DNA from: Synechococcales cyanobacterium PMM_0003
GTDB lineage: Bacteria; Cyanobacteriota; Cyanobacteriia; Pseudanabaenales; Pseudanabaenaceae
Reading direction: 5' to 3'
DNA: 13,729 nt
Assembly: GCA_949128015.1 (NCBI GenBank)
Contig: CASBRC010000283.1
Span: forward strand, 1 to 13,729
The notes below the pieces were generated by a model that was given only the letters and a program-made list of their open reading frames with translations, ran no database searches and was not told the DNA's origin. Below, in pieces: positions 6,965 through 13,729 of the stretch. Within the stretch, counting starts at the first letter, position 1. Each line of letters begins with the position of its first letter. A program made the translations under genes and the position numbers.

Positions 6965-7198
6965 AACCCAAATTTTTTATAAAAGCCCCCCCGCTTCGCG
7001 GCTACGGTGTACACACAAGTCCAAATCACAATAAAAACCCTGCAATAAATTGCGGGCTAAAAGCTAAAACCCGTTAAAACGGGTTAATCCTCTTTAGTCA
7101 GTTTCAACTGACTTGAGCTTTTAGCCAAGAACTTTAGTTCTTGGTTACTTGTGTGTACACGGTAGGCTTCGCGGGGGCTTTTATAAAAAATTTGGGTT
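6965..7198. repeat. Nested inverted-repeat element (MITE/REP-like)
   Basis: This ~234-bp non-coding element has long imperfect terminal inverted repeats. The left arm 6965-7020 matches the reverse complement of 7147-7198: the outermost ~28 and innermost ~14 bp match essentially exactly, while the GC-rich middle of the two arms differs. Inside are nested stems: 7055-7065 pairs with 7116-7126 (11 bp perfect), 7068-7085 is an 8-bp hairpin with a 2-nt loop, 7096-7113 likewise, and 7125-7144 is a 9-bp hairpin with a 2-nt loop. A shorter imperfect hairpin lies around 7038-7056. No transposase is encoded, so it would depend on a protein elsewhere; the chain of small hairpins is reminiscent of cyanobacterial REP elements moved by RAYT/Y1-type transposases. 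I see no certain target duplication. Confidence 0.85.
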
Positions 7199-7302
7199 TG
7201 GTTTGATCGACATTTATTGTAAATACTGAGAAATAGATCAAGATATGTTAATCTCACTGCATAATTTGTGATACTTTTCATGTCAACCGTGTGAATTGTG
7301 AC

Positions 7303-7308
7303 AGGAGG
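7303..7308 (+). promoter_or_regulatory. Shine-Dalgarno site for the 399-residue protein
   Basis: AGGAGG ends 5 nt before the ATG at 7314. This near-ideal placement fixes the start. The 104 bp between the repeat element and this site must hold the promoter unless transcription begins inside the element. Confidence 0.75.
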
Positions 7309-7313
7309 CAGTT

Positions 7314-8513
7314 ATGACAGAAAACAAAACTAAAGAGGTAATTGAGCGCGTCTCTCAACAAGTTGGACAAACTTGGACGAAGGTACAGCCACAGTTGCAG
7401 ACGCTATTACTAAAACTTGTGAGAAGTTTACTGCCTGCACTGCGTAACCTCCAAACCAAGCTAACCTCATCAAAGGCAACAGCAACAGCAACAGATGGCG
7501 AAGCGTCTGCACCCAGCAAAGAGAAAACTTCTAGTAACCCTAACCTAAATAAGGCGTTGCAATTAGGTAAGGGACTCTCGGCTAAAACGATCGCAACTTT
7601 AATCATTGCGCTAACAAAACTTCAACAAAGTTTAGAAGGGTCTGAAGTTGCCTTGGATTCGACGGGTGAAGCCGCTACCTTGTTAAATGCATCGACTGAG
7701 CCTGACTCACCACTAGTGGCACAGGTCACGCAAGAATTTGGCATTGCATGGAAATTTGTCAAAGAGCAAGTCACACCAAAAATTTTAGGGTTTCTGCAAG
7801 CCTCTGTAGATAAGCTCGATCCGATCGCAACTAATATTTGGCAAAAGACTTCGACCAAGGCAGCCTCTACGCCTTCTTTGGTAAATTCTTGGGAAAAGCT
7901 CCAAGCAAATGATGCTTGGAAAAAGACGGTGACCGCAACTGCCCCAATCTGGCGATCGATTAGTGGGATCGCCGTGCAAGTTCCTCTGTCCGATGAAGTC
8001 AAACGCATTCTCGATAAGCGGGCTGGTACTGTTGCTTTGGCAACTTTATTTTCGCTATTGATCATTCTTAAGCCATCTCACGCCCATAGCCAAACGGTTA
8101 AAAAAGTTGCGGCAACGCCAGCACCAATTAATAAGCCAGTCAGCATTGCCAAGAAGCAAGCACCTGCTGTCGTCAATAAAGATTTGGTCAAGCCAGAGCG
8201 TGGTGACGTACCGCTAACATCGGAACAAATTGCGATCGCAAAAATTCAAACCCAAGTTTCTGAAGTTGCTAACCAGTATGGCGAGTCTTTGCTTGGCTCA
8301 GTCCAAACCAACTTTAAGCGTGGACGTTTGATCGTGGCGCTCAACGATGGCTGGTATAAATTAGAGCCAAGTCAGCAAACTCAATTGGTAAATGACTTAC
8401 AAACGCGATCGCAGTCACTCAATTTCAAGAAGCTATTTGTTGCAGATGCAGAAAATCATTTGATTGCGCGGACTCCAGTTACGGGTAACGAAGTAATCAT
8501 TTTGAGACAATAA
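7314..8513 (+). CDS. Hypothetical protein with mid-protein membrane segment
   Basis: I do not recognise this 399-residue protein. Residues 1-50 are predicted helical and amphipathic (VIERVSQQVGQTWTKVQPQL). A low-complexity Ser/Thr/Ala linker spans about 51-80, and helical segments with regularly placed Trp residues fill about 85-220. One clear membrane segment, GTVALATLFSLLIIL at 238-252, is preceded by KRILDKR and followed by KPSHAHSQ; by the positive-inside rule the N-terminal part would be cytoplasmic and the C-terminal part periplasmic or lumenal. A Lys/Pro/Ala-rich linker (about 255-298) leads to a compact C-terminal domain at ~300-399 containing GRLIVALNDGWYKL and KKLFVADAENHLIART. The AHAHS sequence after the segment resembles a signal-peptidase site, so cleavage is conceivable. 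The gene is followed by DUF3288 on the same strand; a hairpin starting on its stop codon separates the two. Confidence 0.85.
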   Translation: MTENKTKEVIERVSQQVGQTWTKVQPQLQTLLLKLVRSLLPALRNLQTKLTSSKATATATDGEASAPSKEKTSSNPNLNKALQLGKGLSAKTIATLIIALTKLQQSLEGSEVALDSTGEAATLLNASTEPDSPLVAQVTQEFGIAWKFVKEQVTPKILGFLQASVDKLDPIATNIWQKTSTKAASTPSLVNSWEKLQANDAWKKTVTATAPIWRSISGIAVQVPLSDEVKRILDKRAGTVALATLFSLLIILKPSHAHSQTVKKVAATPAPINKPVSIAKKQAPAVVNKDLVKPERGDVPLTSEQIAIAKIQTQVSEVANQYGESLLGSVQTNFKRGRLIVALNDGWYKLEPSQQTQLVNDLQTRSQSLNFKKLFVADAENHLIARTPVTGNEVIILRQ

Positions 8514-8541
8514 TATAAACGGCGCTTTGCGCCGTTTATAT
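8513..8541. terminator. Perfect 13-bp hairpin on the stop codon
   Basis: Arms 8513-8525 and 8529-8541 are perfectly complementary around a TTT loop, with a GGCGC core and an AT-rich base. The left arm begins at the last base of the TAA stop of the upstream gene, and the right arm ends 10 bp before the DUF3288 ATG. It could be a terminator or attenuator, or an mRNA stabiliser between two co-transcribed genes. There is no long U run after it, so termination is uncertain. Confidence 0.7.
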
Positions 8542-8551
8542 CTCTAATTTT

Positions 8552-8839
8552 ATGGCAGAAGTAAAAGATCAAAAACATCCTCAATACAGCAAAGATCGTC
8601 AAATCGTAAACGATTTATTGATGCATCCTGCGCCAAGCGATCGCGATCATGCTGAGCTTGCCCGCTTAAGCGTTCGCTACAAGGGATTTGTAGGAGCGCG
8701 AGATATTCAGGCTGATTTGCTCAAAGTTATGAATAATTGGCAGTTAACTGAGGAAACATTATTTGCTAAAACTAGGGCGATCCATGCGATCGGCAAAGTT
8801 TACATGGCTCAAGATGAAGGACAGGACGACTGGTCGTGA
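8552..8839 (+). CDS. DUF3288 family protein
   Basis: This 95-residue soluble protein matches the DUF3288 pattern as I know it: an N-terminal QKHPQYSKDRQIVNDLL, a central ELARLSVRYKGFVGARDIQADL with the conserved Arg-Tyr and Gly-Ala-Arg, a W followed by ETLFAKTRAIHAIGKVY, and a DDWS terminus. The family is essentially restricted to cyanobacteria and has no established function. The length is normal for the family. ATG 8552 lies 10 bp after the preceding hairpin, with no clear SD. The TGA stop (8837-8839) is inside the left arm of the next hairpin. Confidence 0.88.
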   Translation: MAEVKDQKHPQYSKDRQIVNDLLMHPAPSDRDHAELARLSVRYKGFVGARDIQADLLKVMNNWQLTEETLFAKTRAIHAIGKVYMAQDEGQDDWS

Positions 8840-8892
8840 AGACAAAAAAGCAGAAGGGACGCAAAGCGTCCCTTCTGCTTTTTTGTCTTCAC
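8836..8892. terminator. Perfect 27-bp hairpin overlapping the DUF3288 stop codon
   Basis: Arms 8836-8862 and 8866-8892 pair without mismatch around an AAA loop. The inner part is GC-rich (GGGACGC) and the outer half carries an A tract on the left mirrored by a T tract on the right, so either strand would give a strong stem with a U-rich descending side. It starts one base before the TGA of DUF3288, so the last coding bases are part of the structure. A bidirectional factor-independent terminator is the simplest reading; a mobile hairpin repeat is the alternative. Confidence 0.85.
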
Positions 8893-8902
8893 CAAAATTT
8901 CA

Positions 8903-8928
8903 ACAGCTATACTGAAATATATAGCTGT
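8903..8928. repeat. Small inverted repeat in the kinase upstream region
   Basis: A 9-bp perfect stem (8903-8911 with 8920-8928) encloses an 8-nt loop. Two further small symmetries lie closer to the kinase start: a 6-bp stem at 8987-9000 and a 5-bp stem at 9001-9016. Any of these could be an operator, but all are short and AT-rich, so chance is a real possibility. Confidence 0.35.
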
Positions 8929-9025
8929 CGCCTCTCTCTTTTAGGTTTTGATTTATCCTGATACAAATGGCAATAGCTATAAGAATCCATTAAATAATGG
9001 TTAAGTGATTTCTTAACAATATTCA

Positions 9026-12000
9026 ATGTCCAATCCTATAAATAAACTAATCACCTCAAATAATTTACAATCATTACCCGCTCCAATAAAGCTGTTGATT
9101 GTTGGTAGTAGTGAGAAAGATCGGTCTATTTATCGGCACTATATTCAAGCTGATTCCACCACTAAATATCAGATTTTTGAGACTGATAATATCCAAGAAG
9201 CCTTACTAATCTGGCGATCGCAAATACCAGACATGATGCTACTTGATTTTAATTTGCTAGATGGTAATGGACTTGACCTACTAGAAATTATCAGCTCAGG
9301 AATTACTGATCCCAAACTGCCAGTGATTATGCTGACAGGATATGAAGATGGTATCGTGGCGGCAAATGCAATCAAGTTGGGAGCCGCCGACTATTTAATT
9401 AAAGACGAGATTAGTGCTATCTCGCTGCGCCGAACTATTCACAGATTATTAGATCGGTTTACTCTGTTTCATAAATTACAGCGATCGCAAAAACAAGAAG
9501 TCCTGATTTCTAAAATTGCACTGAATATTCGACAATTTCTTGATCTCGAAAAGATATATGAAGCAATTGTTCGAGATGTCAAAAACTTCTTAAATGCTGA
9601 TCGCACTGTAATCTATAAATTTAATCCCAATATGAGCGGCACAATCGTCGCTGAATCAGTTAATTCGCCTTGGCAGGCAAGTATTAACCTTAATATTGTT
9701 GATACATGCTTTCGCACTAACAAAGGGAGCGCATACCAACAAGGGAGGATGTTTGCTGCCAATGATATTTATAACGCCAACTTAACGCCTTGTCACATCC
9801 AGCTACTAGAGCGCTTTCAAGTAAAGGCAAATCTAGTTGTTCCCATTCTATTGCCCGAATCTTCAGCAGGCTCTTGCCGTGACGATATAAATAAGCCTCC
9901 ATCTCTATGGGGACTGCTAATTGTGCATCAATGTGCAACTATGCGTAATTGGCAAGATGTCGATTTACGGCTAATTCAACTCTTGTCAGTGCAACTTGCG
10001 ATCGCAATCCAACAAGCAGAACTCTATCAAAATCTGCAAAAGCTTAACGCTTCCTTAGAAGAAAAAGTCCAACAACGGACAACAGAATTACGCCAGAATG
10101 AAGAATTGTTGCGAGTGTCTTTTGAGAATGCTCCAGTCGGTATGGCAACTCTGGATTTGGAAGGGAAGTTCTTAACTGTTAATCAAAATATTTGTAGAAC
10201 CTATGGTTATGCTCCTGAGGAGTTACTTCAAATATCAGCTATTGATATTACCCATCCCAACTCTATCGAATTAACTCTAGCTAGCTTACATAAATTATTC
10301 GTGGGGGAAATATGCAATATAGCTTTAGAAAAACAATACATTCACAAAAATGGCACAATCATTGATACGATCTCCCGTTTCAGCTTAATTCGTGGTATCG
10401 AAAACAATCCGATTCAGTTTGTGGTGAGTGTCGAAGATGTCACTGAGAAACATCAGAATGAGGCAAAACTAGCGGCTGCGAAAGTATCTGAAGCTTCTAA
10501 TAAGGCTAAAAGTGAATTTCTTGCCACCATGAGTCACGAGATTCGTACACCAATGAATGCGGTAATCGGCATGGCGGGGTTACTAAGTACTACGCCGTTA
10601 TCTTCTCGGCAACAGCAATTTGTCTCAGGAATTCGCCAAGGAGGGAAAGTACTGCTAGCTGTAATTAACGAGATTCTTGACTTCTCTCAAATTGAATCTG
10701 GCACGATCGAGTTAGAAGAGTATCCCTTTGATTTGCGGAATTGCATTGAAGGGATCCTTGATTTGATGTCATCCCAAGCTGCCGAAAAATCTCTAGAGCT
10801 ATCAGCTTTGATCGATCTAGATGTACCACAACAGATTATTAGTGACTCCACTTGTCTGCGGAAGATTTTAGTAAATTTGATTAGTAATGCAATTAAATTT
10901 ACTAAAAAAGGTGAAATTGCGATTACGGTGAAGTCTGTTTTGAGTGACCCAGACGCGAATATATATCAATTAGATTTTGCAGTGCGCGATACAGGCGTAG
11001 GCATCGCTCCAGAGGCAATTAATCGGCTATTTAAGCCTTTTAGTCAGGCCGATAGCTCAGTCACGCGGCAATATGGTGGCACAGGCTTAGGATTGGCGAT
11101 CAGCAAAGAGCTTTGCAGCCTTATGGATGGAGAGATCAAAGTCGAAAGTGAAGTGGGAGAGGGGACAACGTTTAGCTTTTTTATTCGTACTAAGGCGATC
11201 GCTACAGAAATTTTAGAGATTAATCCTGATTTCGACCAAAAACAAGTTCTTGTTGTTAATACTAGTTCTACAATTCAAGAAGTTATTGGGTTGTATACTC
11301 AAGCATTGGGAATTACGGTGAAATCCGCATACTCTGAATCAGAAGCTATACAATATTTGGGAATGTCAAAATATGATGCTGTTTTAATTGACAGTCATCT
11401 TCAATCTATAAATGGACTAGATCTAGCGAGAAATATTCAAGAGATTTTTCCATCTTTACCAATTATTCTCTTAAATTCAGTTTCTACGAATGATATTTCC
11501 AGTTCTAGTCATATTGCTGGATATTTGACCAAACCAATTACAGCATCCAAGCTTTATCAGGTGTTTTTGAGTCTGTTTTCAACTGTTACGCCTCAATCAG
11601 CCAACCTACTCAATATTTCCAAATTAAATGGCGATTTCGCGAGCAGTTATCCTTTCCAAATTTTAATTGTGGAGGATAACGTTGTAAATCAGCAAATTCT
11701 TTTATTGATGCTAGAACGTTTGGGTTATCAAGGAGATGCTGTGGCAAACGGTTTGGAAGCAGTTAATGCTTTAAAGCGACAATCCTATAATTTAATATTT
11801 ATGGATATCCAAATGCCAATCATGGATGGATTGACTGCTTGTCAGCATATTCGTCAGATGTCAGATCGTAAGCCTTGGATTATTGGGCTATCTGCAAATG
11901 CTTTTAAAGAATTTCGTGAAACAGCTCTATCGGCGGGGATGAATGATTATCTTACCAAACCGCTTCAAATTGAAGAACTAGTTATGACTCTACAAAGTGT

Positions 12001-12550
12001 CTCCGAGCATTTGCAATCAAGTCAAAATAAGCTAGAGCAGACTAATTCTAAATCGATATCTGGAAATCTTGAGCCATTTACAGGGAAATTCACAGGACAA
12101 TTACTCGATCTATCACAAGCTAAATTTAGTGATGTTGAGCAATTTGTTACCTCTGCTAGTTCTTATTCTCAATTAGATGTTTCTGGACTTGCTGTAACTA
12201 ATTTGTCAACTTTAAATATGTTAGAGAAGTTTATCAATAAGCAGGCTCTCGCAGAAATTATTGATTCTTACTTACAAGAATCAGGACAGTCGATCGCAAG
12301 AATGCGCCAAGCCTTAAATCAACTAGATTTTGCAAAAATTAGTTTTGAGAATCATTCACTCAAAGGCGGGAGTGGAACTTTGGGAGCCGATAGGCTGGTG
12401 GCAATTTGCAAAGAATTAAGTAACCTTTATAAATCGAATAGTGATACTAATCAAGTCGAAGCCATAGATATAGTGCTTCAGCAATTAGATCATGAGTTTG
12501 TTAAGGTAGCTCAATCTTTGCAGCAAAAAATATCTTCTGAGAAAGTCTAA
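9026..12550 (+). CDS. Hybrid sensor kinase with DXCF cyanobacteriochrome-type GAF
   Basis: This 1174-residue multidomain phosphorelay kinase has no membrane segment. In order: a receiver (~22-140) with Asp74, Thr104 and Lys126 but with GSS where the acidic pair should be; a GAF domain (~160-335); a coiled coil (~336-360); a PAS domain (~365-475, FENAPVGMATLD); HisKA with phospho-acceptor His504 (MSHEIRTP); HATPase_c with an N box (SNAIKF), DTGVGI and GGTGLGL; a second receiver (~740-855) with Asp789 but NTSS in place of the acidic pair; a complete receiver (~878-1000) with Glu883-Asp884, Asp927 (FMDIQMP) and the LTKP lysine; and an HPt domain with His1110 (NHSLKGGSG). The GAF has Cys228 in a DTCF motif and Cys256-His257 in PCHIQLLERF, 28 residues apart, as in DXCF cyanobacteriochromes, plus WGLL and HQC. 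It is therefore probably a cytosolic bilin-binding photosensor kinase. No output regulator is adjacent, so the final target is elsewhere. Confidence 0.95.
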   Translation: MSNPINKLITSNNLQSLPAPIKLLIVGSSEKDRSIYRHYIQADSTTKYQIFETDNIQEALLIWRSQIPDMMLLDFNLLDGNGLDLLEIISSGITDPKLPVIMLTGYEDGIVAANAIKLGAADYLIKDEISAISLRRTIHRLLDRFTLFHKLQRSQKQEVLISKIALNIRQFLDLEKIYEAIVRDVKNFLNADRTVIYKFNPNMSGTIVAESVNSPWQASINLNIVDTCFRTNKGSAYQQGRMFAANDIYNANLTPCHIQLLERFQVKANLVVPILLPESSAGSCRDDINKPPSLWGLLIVHQCATMRNWQDVDLRLIQLLSVQLAIAIQQAELYQNLQKLNASLEEKVQQRTTELRQNEELLRVSFENAPVGMATLDLEGKFLTVNQNICRTYGYAPEELLQISAIDITHPNSIELTLASLHKLFVGEICNIALEKQYIHKNGTIIDTISRFSLIRGIENNPIQFVVSVEDVTEKHQNEAKLAAAKVSEASNKAKSEFLATMSHEIRTPMNAVIGMAGLLSTTPLSSRQQQFVSGIRQGGKVLLAVINEILDFSQIESGTIELEEYPFDLRNCIEGILDLMSSQAAEKSLELSALIDLDVPQQIISDSTCLRKILVNLISNAIKFTKKGEIAITVKSVLSDPDANIYQLDFAVRDTGVGIAPEAINRLFKPFSQADSSVTRQYGGTGLGLAISKELCSLMDGEIKVESEVGEGTTFSFFIRTKAIATEILEINPDFDQKQVLVVNTSSTIQEVIGLYTQALGITVKSAYSESEAIQYLGMSKYDAVLIDSHLQSINGLDLARNIQEIFPSLPIILLNSVSTNDISSSSHIAGYLTKPITASKLYQVFLSLFSTVTPQSANLLNISKLNGDFASSYPFQILIVEDNVVNQQILLLMLERLGYQGDAVANGLEAVNALKRQSYNLIFMDIQMPIMDGLTACQHIRQMSDRKPWIIGLSANAFKEFRETALSAGMNDYLTKPLQIEELVMTLQSVSEHLQSSQNKLEQTNSKSISGNLEPFTGKFTGQLLDLSQAKFSDVEQFVTSASSYSQLDVSGLAVTNLSTLNMLEKFINKQALAEIIDSYLQESGQSIARMRQALNQLDFAKISFENHSLKGGSGTLGADRLVAICKELSNLYKSNSDTNQVEAIDIVLQQLDHEFVKVAQSLQQKISSEKV

Positions 12551-12592
12551 AGTTGAGAGGCAAAGAGCTATAGTTAGGGAACAGCATCGTAT

Positions 12593-12699
12593 ATAAGTAG
12601 ATGGGCAGAACAAATCTTAAAACCCAAAAACTTGTAGCGCACGCGCAGCGTGCGCTACAAGTTTTTGGGTTTTGGTTTCATTTATGCTTGTCTACTTAT
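12593..12699. repeat. Outer inverted arms around a long hairpin
   Basis: A 9-bp perfect inverted repeat (12593-12601 with 12691-12699) flanks the 26-bp hairpin at 12619-12673. Partial further matches lie inside these arms (for example ACAAAT on the left against ATTTAT on the right). The whole ~107-bp unit, arms plus central stem, looks like a small palindromic mobile repeat rather than a bare terminator. Confidence 0.5.
12619..12673. terminator. Perfect 26-bp hairpin between kinase and DHH genes
   Basis: Arms 12619-12644 and 12648-12673 are perfectly complementary around a GCA loop. The core is GC-rich (GCGCACGC) and the stem base carries A tracts on the left and T tracts on the right, the same plan as the hairpin at 8836-8892. 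It sits 68 bp after the kinase stop codon and 53 bp before the DHH start, so it could end kinase transcription and act in both directions. Confidence 0.75.
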
Positions 12700-12726
12700 G
12701 TGCAAGATTATTAAGAGCCTTAGCTT

Positions 12727-13692
12727 ATGTCAACCACAACCAAAAAATATCGATTAATTACCCGTAGTGACTTTGACGGTGTGGTCAGCGCCGTATTGCT
12801 TAAAGAGCTTGATATGATCGATGAGATCCTATTTGTGCATCCTAAAGATGTGCAAGACGGTAAAGTAGAAGTTTGCGATCGCGATATTTTGACTAACTTG
12901 CCATATATAGAAGGTGCATATTTAGTCTTCGATCACCATACGAGTGAGACAATGCGGATTTATGATACTCCTGAAAATCATATTATCGAAGGTGAAGCCC
13001 CATCAGCCGCAAGAGTTGTTTACAACTACTACGGTGGCAAATTAAAGTTTCCGCAGATTTCGCAAGCCATGATGCAAGCTGTAGACAAATGTGATTCTGC
13101 TCAGTTTGATATTGACGATATTCTCCATCCTCAAGGCTGGGTATTGTTGAGCTTTTTGATGGATTCACGGACAGGATTAGGGAGATTTCGTGAGTTTACT
13201 ATTTCTAACTATGCCTTGATGATGGAATTGGTAGAAGCATGTCGCAGTATGACCATTGAAGAAATCATGGAACTTCCGAATGTCAAGGAACGTGTGGAAC
13301 TATTCTTTGTGCAGCAGGAAATATTCAAAAAACAGATTCATCATTGTATAGAAGTTTATGACAAGCTAGTTGTCGTTAATTTGCAGAATGAAGAGACAAT
13401 CTACGCTGGCAATCGCTTTATGGTATATGCACTATACCCTGACTGCAATATCTCTATTCATCAGATGTGGGGAAGACTAAAACAGAATTGTGTATTTGCA
13501 GTTGGCAAGTCAGTTCTCAATCGCACCTGTTCGATTAATATTGGTGAATTAATGTTGAGGTATGAAGGTGGTGGACATGCTAATGCGGGTACTTGTCAAA
13601 TTGATAATGATCAAGCAGAAGAGATTAAATTAGAACTGATTGATATTATTACGCGAAATAATGTCATCCAACCAGCAGATTCACTCTCTTAA
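12727..13692 (+). CDS. DHH/DHHA1 phosphoesterase (exopolyphosphatase-like)
   Basis: This 321-residue protein has the DHH superfamily metal-site motifs in order: RSDFDG (Asp15, Asp17), VCDRD (Asp51, Asp53), FDHH (Asp69, His70, His71) and VDKCDSA (Asp120, Asp123). A C-terminal DHHA1 domain carries the glycine-rich substrate loop GGGHANAGTC at residues 281-290. Such enzymes are Mn- or Mg-dependent and hydrolyse phosphodiester or phosphoanhydride bonds: inorganic polyphosphate, short oligoribonucleotides, pAp or cyclic dinucleotides. Cyanobacterial proteins of this type are commonly annotated as exopolyphosphatase, but the sequence does not separate polyphosphate from nano-RNA or pAp activity. 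There is no RecJ oligonucleotide-binding extension or membrane segment. ATG 12727 directly precedes the first conserved strand. It is separated from the kinase by a strong hairpin, so it is probably transcribed on its own. Confidence 0.9.
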   Translation: MSTTTKKYRLITRSDFDGVVSAVLLKELDMIDEILFVHPKDVQDGKVEVCDRDILTNLPYIEGAYLVFDHHTSETMRIYDTPENHIIEGEAPSAARVVYNYYGGKLKFPQISQAMMQAVDKCDSAQFDIDDILHPQGWVLLSFLMDSRTGLGRFREFTISNYALMMELVEACRSMTIEEIMELPNVKERVELFFVQQEIFKKQIHHCIEVYDKLVVVNLQNEETIYAGNRFMVYALYPDCNISIHQMWGRLKQNCVFAVGKSVLNRTCSINIGELMLRYEGGGHANAGTCQIDNDQAEEIKLELIDIITRNNVIQPADSLS

Positions 13693-13729
13693 GGAGATTT
13701 ATATCAAAGAATTTACCCCACCCTAACCC
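13693..13729. other. Window end, possible start of a repeat
   Basis: The last bases contain ACCCCACCCTAACCC, which resembles the first part of a C-rich/G-rich repeat common in cyanobacterial intergenic regions. The other half would lie outside the window. An AAGGAG string overlaps the preceding stop codon, but no start codon follows it here. Confidence 0.25.

Noticed and set aside
7021..7146. Possible CRISPR array or tandem repeat
   Set aside because: The internal units are inverted hairpins of different sequence, not direct repeats with regular spacers.
7084..7281. 65-residue minus-strand ORF overlapping the nested repeat
   Set aside because: Half of it is translated hairpin sequence and it has no RBS or motif; it looks like chance coding in a repeat.
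7622..8065. 147-residue minus-strand ORF inside the 399-residue gene
   Set aside because: The plus frame has an ideal SD, a coherent membrane topology and a normal composition; the antisense frame has no recognisable motif.
9001..9025. Pho-box-like CTTAACAA before the kinase
   Set aside because: Only one partial match to the direct-repeat consensus is present; too weak to call a PhoB-type site.
13691..13696. AAGGAG as the SD of a downstream gene
   Set aside because: No ATG, GTG or TTG follows at a suitable distance before the window ends, and it overlaps the stop codon of the DHH gene.

Overview
The window looks like cyanobacterial chromosome. Three things point there: about twenty copies of the HIP1 octamer GCGATCGC in 13.7 kb, a DUF3288 protein (a family I know only from cyanobacteria), and a sensor kinase whose GAF domain has the cysteine pattern of a DXCF-type cyanobacteriochrome. 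The moderate GC content and the abundant long intergenic hairpins would fit a Pseudanabaena-like filamentous or picoplanktonic lineage, but that placement is inference. I see no phage, CRISPR array, transposase gene, rRNA or tRNA.

Layout from left to right. Bases 1-120 form a perfect, spacer-less palindrome that ends exactly at the window edge and contains the start codon of the first gene. Next come a HerA-type ATPase and, 20 bp downstream with a strong Shine-Dalgarno site, a Uma2/DUF820 PD-(D/E)XK nuclease-fold protein, both on +. Convergent to these is a minus-strand pair: a tRNA-dihydrouridine synthase and an exported phytase/esterase-like protein whose likely ATG overlaps the dus stop. 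Across a 63-bp divergent promoter region with mirrored TATAAT boxes lies a GIY-YIG nuclease-domain protein on +, followed by a small single-pass membrane protein. A GT4 glycosyltransferase lies on -.

The 493-bp gap at 6821-7313 carries a ~234-bp nested inverted-repeat element (MITE/REP-like). After it come an unrecognised 399-residue protein with one mid-protein membrane segment and a DUF3288 protein. Each of these two genes ends in a long perfect hairpin that touches the stop codon. The largest gene encodes a 1174-residue hybrid kinase: REC, bilin-type GAF, PAS, HisKA, HATPase_c, REC, REC and HPt. A DHH/DHHA1 phosphoesterase closes the window, separated from the kinase by another long hairpin with extra outer inverted arms.

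Most genes are probably independent housekeeping or accessory functions. The functional groupings I would defend are: the HerA-Uma2 pair as a possible ATPase/nuclease operon (tentative, because Uma2 genes are very numerous in cyanobacteria); dus plus phytase-like as a translationally coupled pair; and the kinase as a self-contained light-responsive phosphorelay with its own receivers and HPt. The items most worth a second look are the edge palindrome, the two-cysteine GAF domain, the nested repeat element, and the habit of placing long hairpins directly on stop codons.
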